DNA from: an uncultured Collinsella sp.
GTDB lineage: Bacteria; Actinomycetota; Coriobacteriia; Coriobacteriales; Coriobacteriaceae
Reading direction: 5' to 3'
Assembly (NCBI GenBank): GCA_900765115.1
Contig: CAAFQK010000033.1
Location: 1-20,890, forward strand
DNA: 20,890 nt
Shown here: piece after piece, positions 7,907-14,544 of the stretch
Numbering within the stretch: position 1 is the stretch's first letter
How the letters are laid out: every line of letters begins with the position of its first letter
Position numbers and translations under genes: made by a program
The notes under the pieces: generated by a model
Database searches by the model: none
The model's input: only the letters and a program-made list of their open reading frames with translations
What the model was told of the DNA's origin: nothing

Positions 7907-8008
7907 ACGAGAAGCTCTCTTCCCCGTCTCGCCTTGACCGCCGCACTCCTTGCCGGCGTGCTCGCCGGCGCCCCAGCTTACGCCACCGCGGCCACCCCAT
8001 CTCAAGTT
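7907..8008 (+). pseudogene. Signal-peptide remnant with ACG in place of the start codon
   Basis: After TAAGGA and a seven-base spacer the frame reads ACG AGA AGC TCT, giving (T)RSSLPRLALTAALLAGVLAGAPAYATAA. This is a near-ideal secretion signal: basic start, hydrophobic core, and AYA as a signal-peptidase site. No ATG, GTG or well-placed TTG opens it, because the expected start codon is ACG. About ten codons after the predicted cleavage site the frame runs into a terminator hairpin. The mature protein is therefore missing, which suggests an internal deletion of a secreted-protein gene that left the leader and terminator. Identity of the lost protein cannot be told. Rare initiation at ACG cannot be excluded. 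Confidence 0.5.
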
Positions 8009-8012
8009 ATCG

Positions 8013-8042
8013 GCCCGTCCGATGTGATCGGACGGGCTTCTT
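8013..8042 (+). terminator. Terminator before mscS
   Basis: GCCCGTCCGAT (8013-8023) and ATCGGACGGGC (8027-8037) form a perfect 11-base stem with a GTG loop, followed by TTCTT. It probably belonged to the decayed secreted-protein gene just upstream. Confidence 0.75.
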
Positions 8043-8085
8043 GGTGGGTATCATGGTTGGACGATCATAAGGAGGTTTTCCCTAC

Positions 8086-8853
8086 ATGGAATTGTTTGAG
8101 CCGATTCTTCATTTCTTTGAGCAACGGTGGGTCCACAACATCATCTGGGCCGTCATCTTGGCGATAGGCACCGCCGTCGCCGCCAAGGTCGTATCCAAGA
8201 CCCTGAACCATCTGCTTAACCGAGACGATAACCCGCTTCCGGCATCGAGTATCTTCATCAACATCGCGCGCGCCGTCATCTGGATGATTGGCGGCAGCTT
8301 TATCCTCGACAACTGTTTTGGCATTAATGCAAACGCCCTCGTCGCCGCTCTTGGCGTCGGCGGCATCGCCATCTCGCTCGGCTTTCAGGACACGCTATCA
8401 AACCTTATCGGCGGCATGCAGGTGACCTTTATGGGCATCATCAAACCCGGCGACAATATCGAGGTCGGCGGCGTATCCGGCGTTGTCCAAGACATCACTT
8501 GGCGCCATACGACGATTGAGGATGCCTGTGGACAGACCATCATTGTGCCCAATTCCAACATCTCCAAGAACACGCTCGTGCATTTGATGCCCTTTGGGCG
8601 CGTGGCCGTGCCCGTTGCCGTAAAGGACACGTCTAAGTGGGCCTCCCTTGACGTGCTGGCAGACGAGCTCACGAGCGCAACCAAAACGGCCGTCTCGCCC
8701 ATCTCAGGCTTTGACAAGGAGCCCTACGTACTCTTTAGCGAAATCGGCGACTTTGGCATCAAAGGAAAGATCATCTTTATCGTCAGCGACGACAGCACTA
8801 CTTTCACGGCAGCCGACGCCTGCATCCGCGCCATCGCCCCCATCATCGCCTAA
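8086..8853 (+). CDS. Small-conductance mechanosensitive channel, MscS family
   Basis: This 255-residue inner-membrane channel should open under membrane tension and release solutes during hypo-osmotic shock. There are hydrophobic segments at about 20-37 and 62-80. The pore helix follows as the glycine- and alanine-rich ALVAALGVGGIAISLGFQDT, then LSNLIGGM. The beta domain comes next (PGDNIEVGGVSGVVQDITWR, TIIVPNSNI), the hallmark of MscS. The C-terminal alpha-beta domain is present but short, so this is a minimal member; E. coli MscS has 286 residues. AAGGAGG ten bases upstream supports the ATG. It appears monocistronic, bounded by hairpins. Confidence 0.93.
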   Translation: MELFEPILHFFEQRWVHNIIWAVILAIGTAVAAKVVSKTLNHLLNRDDNPLPASSIFINIARAVIWMIGGSFILDNCFGINANALVAALGVGGIAISLGFQDTLSNLIGGMQVTFMGIIKPGDNIEVGGVSGVVQDITWRHTTIEDACGQTIIVPNSNISKNTLVHLMPFGRVAVPVAVKDTSKWASLDVLADELTSATKTAVSPISGFDKEPYVLFSEIGDFGIKGKIIFIVSDDSTTFTAADACIRAIAPIIA

Positions 8854-8891
8854 ACCACCGCAAAGGGGACAGGCATCTTTGTAGTGGTTTT
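8852..8891 (+). terminator. Terminator hairpin with GGGGACAGG loop after mscS
   Basis: AAACCAC and CAAAG (8852-8865) pair with CTTTG and GTGGTTT (8877-8890), with a 2x2 mismatch between the segments. The loop carries GGGACAGGC. It starts at the mscS stop codon. Confidence 0.75.
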
Positions 8892-8946
8892 CATTCGTGG
8901 TACCATGGTTCATATCGTTGTTTAAACGACTAAGGGAGTAGACACC

Positions 8947-10863
8947 ATGGAAGAGGCCTATCGTCAAGCACGCAAGCGCGGCGAGCAGGGACGCCGTCGC
9001 GCCATTAGCCAAAGCGAGCATCCATACCTTACGGACCTCGATAGCTTGGTTGCTCAGCTCCCCTTAGGTCAGCGAGTGAGCGTCGGCCTGCGGGATATTC
9101 CGCTCGAAATGGTCGTCGGCACGGTCACCAAGGGCCGTCAGTCCGCCTTTTCATGCAACTTTATGCCCCTGCTGCCGTTTAACACCGAGTTCGCCCGCAA
9201 GTGGTCCAACCTCTACGACATCCAGGTAACCGAGGGCTATCGCGACCCCATCATCGTCACCGAGTTCATGCATCGGTTCTATGTCCAGGAAGGCAACAAA
9301 CGCGTCAGCGTCCTCAAATTCCTGGACGCTCCAACGGTTTCGGCCAGGGTCACCCGTCTCTACCCCGGCACATGGGATTCCGTCGAAAGCCGCCTGTACG
9401 GTGAATTCTGCGCGTTTTGGCGCGTCTGCCCCCTATACGAGATCGAGTTCTCGCGTGAGGGAAGCTACGAGACGCTCGCCAAGATGCTCGGTCAGAACCT
9501 TATCGAAAAATGGCCGCAGAAAAAGGTCGACTACCTGCGCCACACCTTCCTGCTCTTTAAGCGCGCCTACCTTCGCGCAGGCGGCGACCACCTGGACATT
9601 ACGCCCGCCGACGCCATGCTCGTTTACCTCAATGTGTACAACCAGGACCGCCTGCTGGATACGCCGACGGATATCGTCGTAAACCGCCTGTGCAAGATCT
9701 GGCGCGAGCTGGTCATTGCCGGCAAAAATGACGAGGACAAGGTCGATCTTGTCGAAGCACCGAGCGTCGACGAGGAGGAGACGCCCGCCAAGTCCACCTC
9801 TGGCGTGCTCAACTTCTTTATGGGCAAGACCGTCTACTCGACGGCCAACCCCCTGTGCATCGCCTTTATCCATGAGTTCCCCTGTGCGACGTCGAGCTGG
9901 GACAGCCTGCACGACCAAGGGCGTCAGTATCTCGATGAGCACTTTGGCGGTATCGTGCGCACCGAGGCGTTCGAGGACTGTCACGATCCGGATGTGTTCT
10001 ACGCCGCCGTGGAAACGGCTGTCAAACATGGAGCAAACGTCATCTTCTCGACCTCGCACCGCCTGATGGAATACACGCTCAGGGCTGCCGTTGAGTATCC
10101 CCGGGTTCGGTTCCTCAACTGCTCTATCGGCCTTCCCCATCAAAGCGTCCGTTCGTACTTTGGCAAGATGTACGAGGCCAAGTTTCTGCTGGGCGCCCTT
10201 GCGGCCAGCATGGCGGACAACCACCGCATCGGTTACCACGCGTCGGTCTTCGCCTCGGGCGCACTCAGCGAGATCAACGCCTTTGCGATTGGCGCCTCGC
10301 TGCTCGACCCGCGCGCGCAGGTAATCCTGACCTGGGGCGATGTGCCCGCCGGAGGCCTTGCCGAGGCCATGTGCCGCGAAGGCGTGAGCGTCATGACCGG
10401 CGCTGACATGTCAAAGTCGCTCGAAGACCCTACGGCCTACGGACTCCACCGCCTGGTCGATGGCAAGGTTTCCGGCATCGCCATGCCGGTATGGAACTGG
10501 GGCCGTTACTACGAGCTCATCGTTCGCAGCCTTCTGCACGGCACGTGGGACGAGACCAGCGATGACAACCAAGTGCGCGCCGTCAACTACTGGTACGGCA
10601 TGAGCTCCGGCGTTATCGACATCCGTTACGCTCCGGGCCTACCCTACCAGACGCGCAAACTCGTGCAGTTGCTCCGCAACGGCATTGTCGAGGGATCCAT
10701 CAACCCCTTTGGCGGCGAGCTCCACAGTCAGAACGGCGTGGTACAGATCGAAGGCTTCCCTCCGCTGCCGAGCACGCAGATTGTCGAGATGAATTGGCTG
10801 GCGGATAACGTGGTAGGCACCATTCCGCAGCTCGACGATGAGCCGAAAGTCCCTGCCCTATGA
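8947..10863 (+). CDS. Cytoplasmic ParB-like / BMP (PnrA-like) ligand-binding fusion protein
   Basis: This 638-residue protein has no signal peptide or lipobox. The N-terminal third holds a ParB/sulfiredoxin-like segment (about 85-140), with DPIIVTEFMHRFYVQEGNKR and the key GNKR at 116-119. A helical, partly acidic linker follows. Residues about 305-575 match the BMP/PnrA family, normally a lipoprotein that binds purine nucleosides outside the cell: IAFIHEFPCATSSWD, then HGANVIFSTSHRLMEYT, FGKMYEAKFLLGALAAS, IGYHAS and NPFGGEL. Here it would work inside the cell, so sensing rather than uptake is the likely role. The gene starts after AAGGGAG. Its stop overlaps the ATG of the phosphoesterase gene (ATGA), implying joint function. 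Ligand and any DNA-binding or nucleotide-hydrolysing role of the ParB part are unknown. Confidence 0.75.
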   Translation: MEEAYRQARKRGEQGRRRAISQSEHPYLTDLDSLVAQLPLGQRVSVGLRDIPLEMVVGTVTKGRQSAFSCNFMPLLPFNTEFARKWSNLYDIQVTEGYRDPIIVTEFMHRFYVQEGNKRVSVLKFLDAPTVSARVTRLYPGTWDSVESRLYGEFCAFWRVCPLYEIEFSREGSYETLAKMLGQNLIEKWPQKKVDYLRHTFLLFKRAYLRAGGDHLDITPADAMLVYLNVYNQDRLLDTPTDIVVNRLCKIWRELVIAGKNDEDKVDLVEAPSVDEEETPAKSTSGVLNFFMGKTVYSTANPLCIAFIHEFPCATSSWDSLHDQGRQYLDEHFGGIVRTEAFEDCHDPDVFYAAVETAVKHGANVIFSTSHRLMEYTLRAAVEYPRVRFLNCSIGLPHQSVRSYFGKMYEAKFLLGALAASMADNHRIGYHASVFASGALSEINAFAIGASLLDPRAQVILTWGDVPAGGLAEAMCREGVSVMTGADMSKSLEDPTAYGLHRLVDGKVSGIAMPVWNWGRYYELIVRSLLHGTWDETSDDNQVRAVNYWYGMSSGVIDIRYAPGLPYQTRKLVQLLRNGIVEGSINPFGGELHSQNGVVQIEGFPPLPSTQIVEMNWLADNVVGTIPQLDDEPKVPAL

Positions 10864-11570
10864 AAATCCTTGCCATAGCCGATACCGAAGAACGATGCCT
10901 TTGGGAGTGCTTTCGCAAGGAACGCTTTGAGGGCGTCGACCTGATTTTGTCCGCCGGCGATCTGGACCCGGACTATCTTGAGTTTTTGGTTACGGTCATC
11001 AACAAACCGCTCATCTACGTGCGTGGCAATCACGATGACCGCTACGCACGTCATGCACCGGGCGGATGTATCTGCGTAGAAGACAGCGTGTACACGTACC
11101 GAGGGATTCGCATTGCGGGCCTTGGCGGGTCCATGCGTTATCGCGACGGCGCCAACATGTACACCGAACGCGAGATGTCCAAGCGTATGCGTAAGCTGTC
11201 GCGTAAGGTTAGGATGGTCGGCGGGTGCGACATTCTGCTTACCCATGCGCCCGCCGCCGGTATGGGTGATCTGGACGATCTACCGCACCGAGGGTTTGAG
11301 TGCTTTAACACGGCGCTTGAGTCCTGGGGAGCCGACTACATGGTGCACGGGCATGTGCACCAAAGCTACGGTTGCGATTTTCAGCGCGAGCGTCAGCATG
11401 TGTGTGGAACGACGATCATCAACGCCTGCGGCTATACGCAGTTTGAGCTCGACCAGACGCGCTACCCCATCCGTGGCTGGCAGGCAGCCTGGCTCAACTC
11501 GCAAACCATGCGCCGCGAGCTCAAGCGCCACGAGGCCATTGAGTCCTCTACCGCCAGAACACCCTGGTAA
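10860..11570 (+). CDS. Calcineurin-like metallophosphoesterase
   Basis: This 236-residue enzyme has the metal-binding motifs of the family: Asp8 in IADTEE, GDLD at 33-36, GNHDD at 56-60, THAP at 128-131 and HGHVH at 163-167. Such enzymes cleave phosphomonoesters or phosphodiesters, including cyclic nucleotides, using two metal ions. One deviation stands out: the first motif, usually Asp-x-His, reads Asp-Thr-Glu, so one metal ligand is replaced by Glu10. The ATG overlaps the stop of the ParB-BMP gene by four bases and has no strong ribosome binding site of its own, so translation is probably coupled. A role in turning over the nucleotide or nucleoside signal read by its partner is inference. 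Confidence 0.85.
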   Translation: MKILAIADTEERCLWECFRKERFEGVDLILSAGDLDPDYLEFLVTVINKPLIYVRGNHDDRYARHAPGGCICVEDSVYTYRGIRIAGLGGSMRYRDGANMYTEREMSKRMRKLSRKVRMVGGCDILLTHAPAAGMGDLDDLPHRGFECFNTALESWGADYMVHGHVHQSYGCDFQRERQHVCGTTIINACGYTQFELDQTRYPIRGWQAAWLNSQTMRRELKRHEAIESSTARTPW

Positions 11571-11610
11571 CCACCTCAAAGGGGACGCTGTCCCCTTTGA
11601 GGTGGTTTTG
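11569..11610 (+). terminator. Long perfect terminator hairpin with GGGGAC/GTCCCC tip
   Basis: Eighteen base pairs form from AACCACCTCAAAGGGGAC (11569-11586) and its exact complement at 11590-11607, around a GCT loop and ending in TTTT. It begins in the phosphoesterase stop codon and shares the AAAGGGGAC core with the hairpins near 7762, 7818 and 8866. Confidence 0.85.
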
Positions 11611-11622
11611 GCACGCGATAGC

Positions 11623-11661
11623 AAGAAACCCGGTCCCACACGAGGCGGAACCGGGTTTCTT
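11623..11661 (-). terminator. Terminator of the rplK-rplA transcript (probably bidirectional)
   Basis: AAGAAACCCGGT (11623-11634) pairs with ACCGGGTTTCTT (11650-11661). Both flanks carry A/T-rich tails, so it can stop minus-strand transcription from rplA as well as plus-strand read-through from the convergent phosphoesterase gene. Confidence 0.8.
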
Positions 11662-11697
11662 TAGCAATGCTTGCTTTGCTCAGGCAGTAACTAGCAG

Positions 11698-12405
11698 TTA
11701 CTCAGCCAGGAAGTCACGCTGGACAGCAGGATCGACCTTGACGCCAGGGCCCATGGTGGAAGACACGGAGATGGACTTGACGTACTTGCCCTTAGCAGAA
11801 GAGGGCTTGACGCGCAGGATCTCGGTGTACAGGGCAGCGTAGTTCTCGACGAGCTGCTGCTCAGAGAAGGACTTCTTGCCCAGGGGCACGTGGCAGATGC
11901 CGTAGCGGTCGGCGCGGTACTCAACGCGGCCAGCCTTGAGCTCGGAGACCATCTTGGCGACGTCCATGGTCACGGTGCCGAGCTTGGGGTTCGGCATGAG
12001 GCCACGGGGACCAAGGATCTTACCGATGCGGCCAACCTTGGCCATCATGTTCGGCGTAGCGATAGCGGCGTCGAAGTTGATCTCGCCCTTCTGGATCTGG
12101 GCGACGAGCTCGTCGGAACCGATGATGTCGGCGCCGGCAGCCTCAGCCTCGCGGGCCTTCTCGCCCTCGGCGAAAACGGCAACACGAACGGTCTTGCCGG
12201 TGCCGTGGGGCAGGGAGATGGAACCACGGATGTTCTGGTCAGCCTTACGAGTATCGATGCCCAGACGGAAGTGAGCCTCGACGGTCTCGTCGAACTTGGC
12301 GGTGTCGAGCTCCTTGATGAGCTTGGCAGCCTGAAGGGGGGTGTAGAGCGTGGCGCGGTCGATCTTCTCGGCAGCGGCGTTATAGCTCTTACCATGCTTA
12401 GCCAT
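11698..12405 (-). CDS. rplA: 50S ribosomal protein L1
   Basis: This 235-residue protein forms the L1 stalk at the ribosomal E site and helps release deacylated tRNA. The characteristic segments are clear: GKTVRVAVFAEGEKAREAEAAGAD, then GRIGKILGPRGLMPNPKLGTV and KAGRVEYRADRYGICHVPLGK. In most bacteria it also represses its own operon by binding the mRNA leader. I start at ATG 12405, because AGGAGG sits eight bases before it; ATG 12411 is only two bases from that site. It lies 117 bases after rplK with structured sequence between. The rplJ-rplL pair that often follows is absent; a terminator and convergent genes come instead. Confidence 0.97.
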   Translation of the reverse strand: MAKHGKSYNAAAEKIDRATLYTPLQAAKLIKELDTAKFDETVEAHFRLGIDTRKADQNIRGSISLPHGTGKTVRVAVFAEGEKAREAEAAGADIIGSDELVAQIQKGEINFDAAIATPNMMAKVGRIGKILGPRGLMPNPKLGTVTMDVAKMVSELKAGRVEYRADRYGICHVPLGKKSFSEQQLVENYAALYTEILRVKPSSAKGKYVKSISVSSTMGPGVKVDPAVQRDFLAE

Positions 12406-12522
12406 GTGCATTACCTCCTGTGGTTAAACGGGCGTGAGCCCTCCCACATCGTATCGTGTGCCCTATTGCACACATTTAACGGGCGCCCCGGTCGGAGCAC
12501 CCGTCGTTACCATAAGAAATCG
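12406..12522 (-). promoter_or_regulatory. Structured rplK-rplA spacer, possible control region
   Basis: The spacer contains two potential hairpins: GTGTGC with GCACAC (12456-12473), and a GC-rich one at 12481-12502 with two mismatches. The GGGAGGG near the rplA ribosome binding site could be part of an L1 target, but I cannot recognise the L1-binding fold with certainty. Confidence 0.3.
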
Positions 12523-12951
12523 CTACTCAGCGATGGTGACGCCCATGGAACGGGCGGTACCGGCGATGATCTTCTTGGCGGCGTCAATGTCGTTGGCATT
12601 GAGGTCCGGCATCTTGATCTCGGCGATCTTGGTGAGCTGCTCCTGGGAGAGCTGACCAACCTTGTCGGCCTGGGGCTTAGCGGAACCAGACTTGAGGTTC
12701 AGCTCCTTCTTGATGAGGTGAGCCGCCGGCGGGGTCTTGGTGATGAAGGAGAAGGACTTATCCTCGTAGACAGAGATCTCAACGGGGATGATGTCGCCCT
12801 TCTTGTCCTGCGTCTCGGCGTTAAAGGCCTGGCAGAACTGCATGATGTTCACGCCAGCAGCGCCCAGGGCGGGGCCGACGGGAGGAGCGGGGTTAGCTGC
12901 ACCAGCAGGAATCTGGAGCTTAATGACGTTGGCAACCTTCTTCTCAGCCAT
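12523..12951 (-). CDS. rplK: 50S ribosomal protein L11
   Basis: This 142-residue protein is the usual L11 length. It binds the GTPase-associated centre of 23S rRNA and is needed for the stringent response through RelA-type enzymes. The N-terminal domain has VIKLQIPAGAANPAPPVGPA and LGAAGVNIMQFCQAFNA. The C-terminal rRNA-binding domain ends KKIIAGTARSMGVTI. ATG 12951 is preferred over ATG 12957, because AAAGGA is six bases before it and would touch the upstream codon. It is part of the secE-nusG-rplK-rplA group on the minus strand, with a 120-base leader after nusG. Confidence 0.97.
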   Translation of the reverse strand: MAEKKVANVIKLQIPAGAANPAPPVGPALGAAGVNIMQFCQAFNAETQDKKGDIIPVEISVYEDKSFSFITKTPPAAHLIKKELNLKSGSAKPQADKVGQLSQEQLTKIAEIKMPDLNANDIDAAKKIIAGTARSMGVTIAE

Positions 12952-13071
12952 GGTCATTCCTTTCGAATCACGAGTGTGAAGTACTTGCTATATCGTAAGC
13001 ACGCACGTGTTAGAAGCACTCCTGAGATGAGCAGTCACAGAAGAAGCACGCTCGCGCGAACGGACGAAAAC

Positions 13072-13608
13072 TTAAGCGATGACAGCGACCTGGTTAAAGT
13101 CGAGCTCAACCGGCGTCTCGCGGCCAAAGATCATCAGGGTGACCTTAAGCTTGCCTGCCTCGGTGTTAACCTCGGAGACCTTGCCATCAAAGTCGGTAAG
13201 CGGGCCATCGGTGACGCGGACGGACGTGCCGACCTGAATATCAACCGAGGTGCGCTTGGGCGAATCGCCCTTACCGGGACGACGAGTCATCTTGTTGTAC
13301 TCGTCACGGGAAAGCGGAGCGGGCTTGCCGTTGCCGCCTAGGAAACCGGTGACGCCGGGCGTGTTGCGAACACACGTCCAAGCATCGTCATCCATCTCCA
13401 TGCGGACCAGGACATAACCCGGGAAGATCTTGGAATCCTTGGTCTCGCGCTTGCCACCCTCTTTAATCTCGGTGACGCGCTCCATAGGAATCTCGATATC
13501 AAAGATACGGTCCTGCATGCCCATAGTCTCGATGCGATGCTCGAGATCGGACTTAACGCGGTTCTCGTATCCAGAGTAAGTGTGAACGACGTACCAACGC
13601 TTAGACAT
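13072..13608 (-). CDS. nusG: Transcription termination/antitermination factor NusG
   Basis: This 178-residue protein binds RNA polymerase and influences pausing, Rho action and coupling to the ribosome. The NGN domain covers about 1-110: KRWYVVHTYSGYENRVKSDL, then IFPGYVLVRMEMDDDAW and NTPGVTGFLG. The KOW domain at the C-terminus has GTSVRVTDGPLTDFDGKVSE. The length is normal, without the long insertions or N-terminal tails of some actinobacteria. It starts four bases after the secE stop, so the two are translated from one message. Confidence 0.97.
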   Translation of the reverse strand: MSKRWYVVHTYSGYENRVKSDLEHRIETMGMQDRIFDIEIPMERVTEIKEGGKRETKDSKIFPGYVLVRMEMDDDAWTCVRNTPGVTGFLGGNGKPAPLSRDEYNKMTRRPGKGDSPKRTSVDIQVGTSVRVTDGPLTDFDGKVSEVNTEAGKLKVTLMIFGRETPVELDFNQVAVIA

Positions 13609-13611
13609 GGT

Positions 13612-13950
13612 TTAGCCCCTCAATCCAGAGAACAGAGCAAGAGCCTCGCCAAAGCCAGCATCGAGCAGAGCGATGACGACGCCGACGACGATCAGAGAAG
13701 CGCAAACGACAACCGAGTAGTTCACGAGCTCCTTCTTATCGGGCCACGTGACACGCTTCATCTCGGACTTGACCGAAGCGAAATACTTCTTGATGCGGGC
13801 GAAGAAACCAGGCTTCTCGTTCTTCTTGGACTTCGCAGCCTTCTCGTTCTTCTTGGCAACGGCCTTCTTGGCCTCAACCTTGGAGTTGGCGGCAGCTTTG
13901 TTGGCAGGTGCCGGCTGCTGAGCCTTCTTCTTGTTCTTCTTGTTGGCCAT
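13612..13950 (-). CDS. secE: Protein translocase subunit SecE
   Basis: This 112-residue subunit stabilises SecY in the Sec translocon. The last 60 residues are the conserved core: an amphipathic helix ARIKKYFASVKSEMKRVTWP followed by one membrane helix (NYSVVVCASLIVVGVVIALLD). The first 50 residues are an Ala/Lys-rich, probably disordered extension, common in actinobacterial SecE. GGAGG eight bases upstream fixes the start. It lies between tRNA-Trp and nusG. Confidence 0.95.
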   Translation of the reverse strand: MANKKNKKKAQQPAPANKAAANSKVEAKKAVAKKNEKAAKSKKNEKPGFFARIKKYFASVKSEMKRVTWPDKKELVNYSVVVCASLIVVGVVIALLDAGFGEALALFSGLRG

Positions 13951-13989
13951 TTGGGTTACCTCCGCGCAATGCGCTTATACATGAGTAAA

Positions 13990-14017
13990 CCGTAAGCCCC
14001 CAAGTGGGAGCTTACGG
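13990..14017 (-). terminator. Hairpin between tRNA-Trp and secE
   Basis: CCGTAAGC pairs with GCTTACGG, with further C/G pairing inside. On the minus strand TTTAC follows, giving a weak terminator or attenuator just past the tRNA. It may also help in 3' maturation of tRNA-Trp. Confidence 0.5.
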
Positions 14018-14026
14018 AATAATGAC

Positions 14027-14102
14027 TGGCACGCCAGGAAGGACTCGAACCCTCAACACTCGGTTTTGGAGACCGATGCTCTACCAATTGAACTACTGGC
14101 GT
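14027..14102 (-). tRNA. tRNA-Trp (CCA anticodon)
   Basis: The 76-base cloverleaf has acceptor ACGCCAG/CTGGCGT, discriminator G and an encoded CCA end. The anticodon loop has CCA between CT and AA, and the T arm reads GGTTCGAGTCC. It lies 13 bases after rpmG in the same orientation and is probably cut from a common transcript with rpmG and secE. Confidence 0.97.
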
Positions 14103-14115
14103 ATGTGACTACAGA

Positions 14116-14265
14116 CTAGCGAGTCTCTTTGTGCAGCGTGTGATGACGGCACCAGGGGCAATACTTCTTGATCTCCATACGATCAGGCATGGTCGACTTG
14201 TTCTTGGTGGTCGTATAGTTGCGGCGCTTGCACTCAGTGCACGCAAGAGTAACTAGAGTACGCAT
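14116..14265 (-). CDS. rpmG: 50S ribosomal protein L33
   Basis: This 49-residue protein begins MRTLVTLACTECKRRNYTT and ends KKYCPWCRHHTLHKETR. Cys9-x2-Cys12 and Cys36-x2-Cys39 form a zinc ribbon, so this is the zinc-dependent (C+) form of L33. It is a short gene that is easy to miss. The position before tRNA-Trp, secE and nusG is typical of many Gram-positive genomes. A promoter with a perfect TTGACA lies just upstream. Confidence 0.96.
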   Translation of the reverse strand: MRTLVTLACTECKRRNYTTTKNKSTMPDRMEIKKYCPWCRHHTLHKETR

Positions 14266-14312
14266 GTATCCTGAACCTTTCATTTCCGCCCCGTACGGGC
14301 ACGATTTGTTAC

Positions 14313-14353
14313 TTTATCAGCTCCACGTAAGTGCTGTCAATGAAAACCTCGAG
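14313..14353 (-). promoter_or_regulatory. Promoter of rpmG-tRNA-Trp-secE-nusG
   Basis: On the minus strand TTGACA (14335-14340) and GATAAA (14313-14318) are 16 bases apart. The sequence from 14353 through the -35 box reads CTCGAGGTTTTCATTGACAG and is almost the same as that before the tRNA-Tyr cluster promoter. Confidence 0.7.
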
Positions 14354-14480
14354 TCAATTGGTTCTCGGTGGATCCATTCATATTTGGAACACATCAATGA
14401 AGCCATCGAGAGCTAATCGACGGTGCATCCAGGACCAATATCGATCCTCTCGACACCAGCAACGGCTCAATATCCATTGC

Positions 14481-14517
14481 AGAAAAGAACCCGGCACCCA
14501 TATAAGTGCCGGGTTCT
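14481..14517 (-). terminator. Terminator of tuf
   Basis: AGAACCCGGCAC and GTGCCGGGTTCT form a perfect 12-base stem with an eight-base loop. On the minus strand the stem is followed by TTTTC. It lies 27 bases after the tuf stop. Confidence 0.92.
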
Positions 14518-14544
14518 CTAAGTCAGCTATATCAAAGAGCTAAT

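Noticed and set aside
11890..13341. 483-codon open frame opposite rplA, rplK and part of nusG
   Set aside because: It spans three well-identified genes and their spacers and has no protein-like features.
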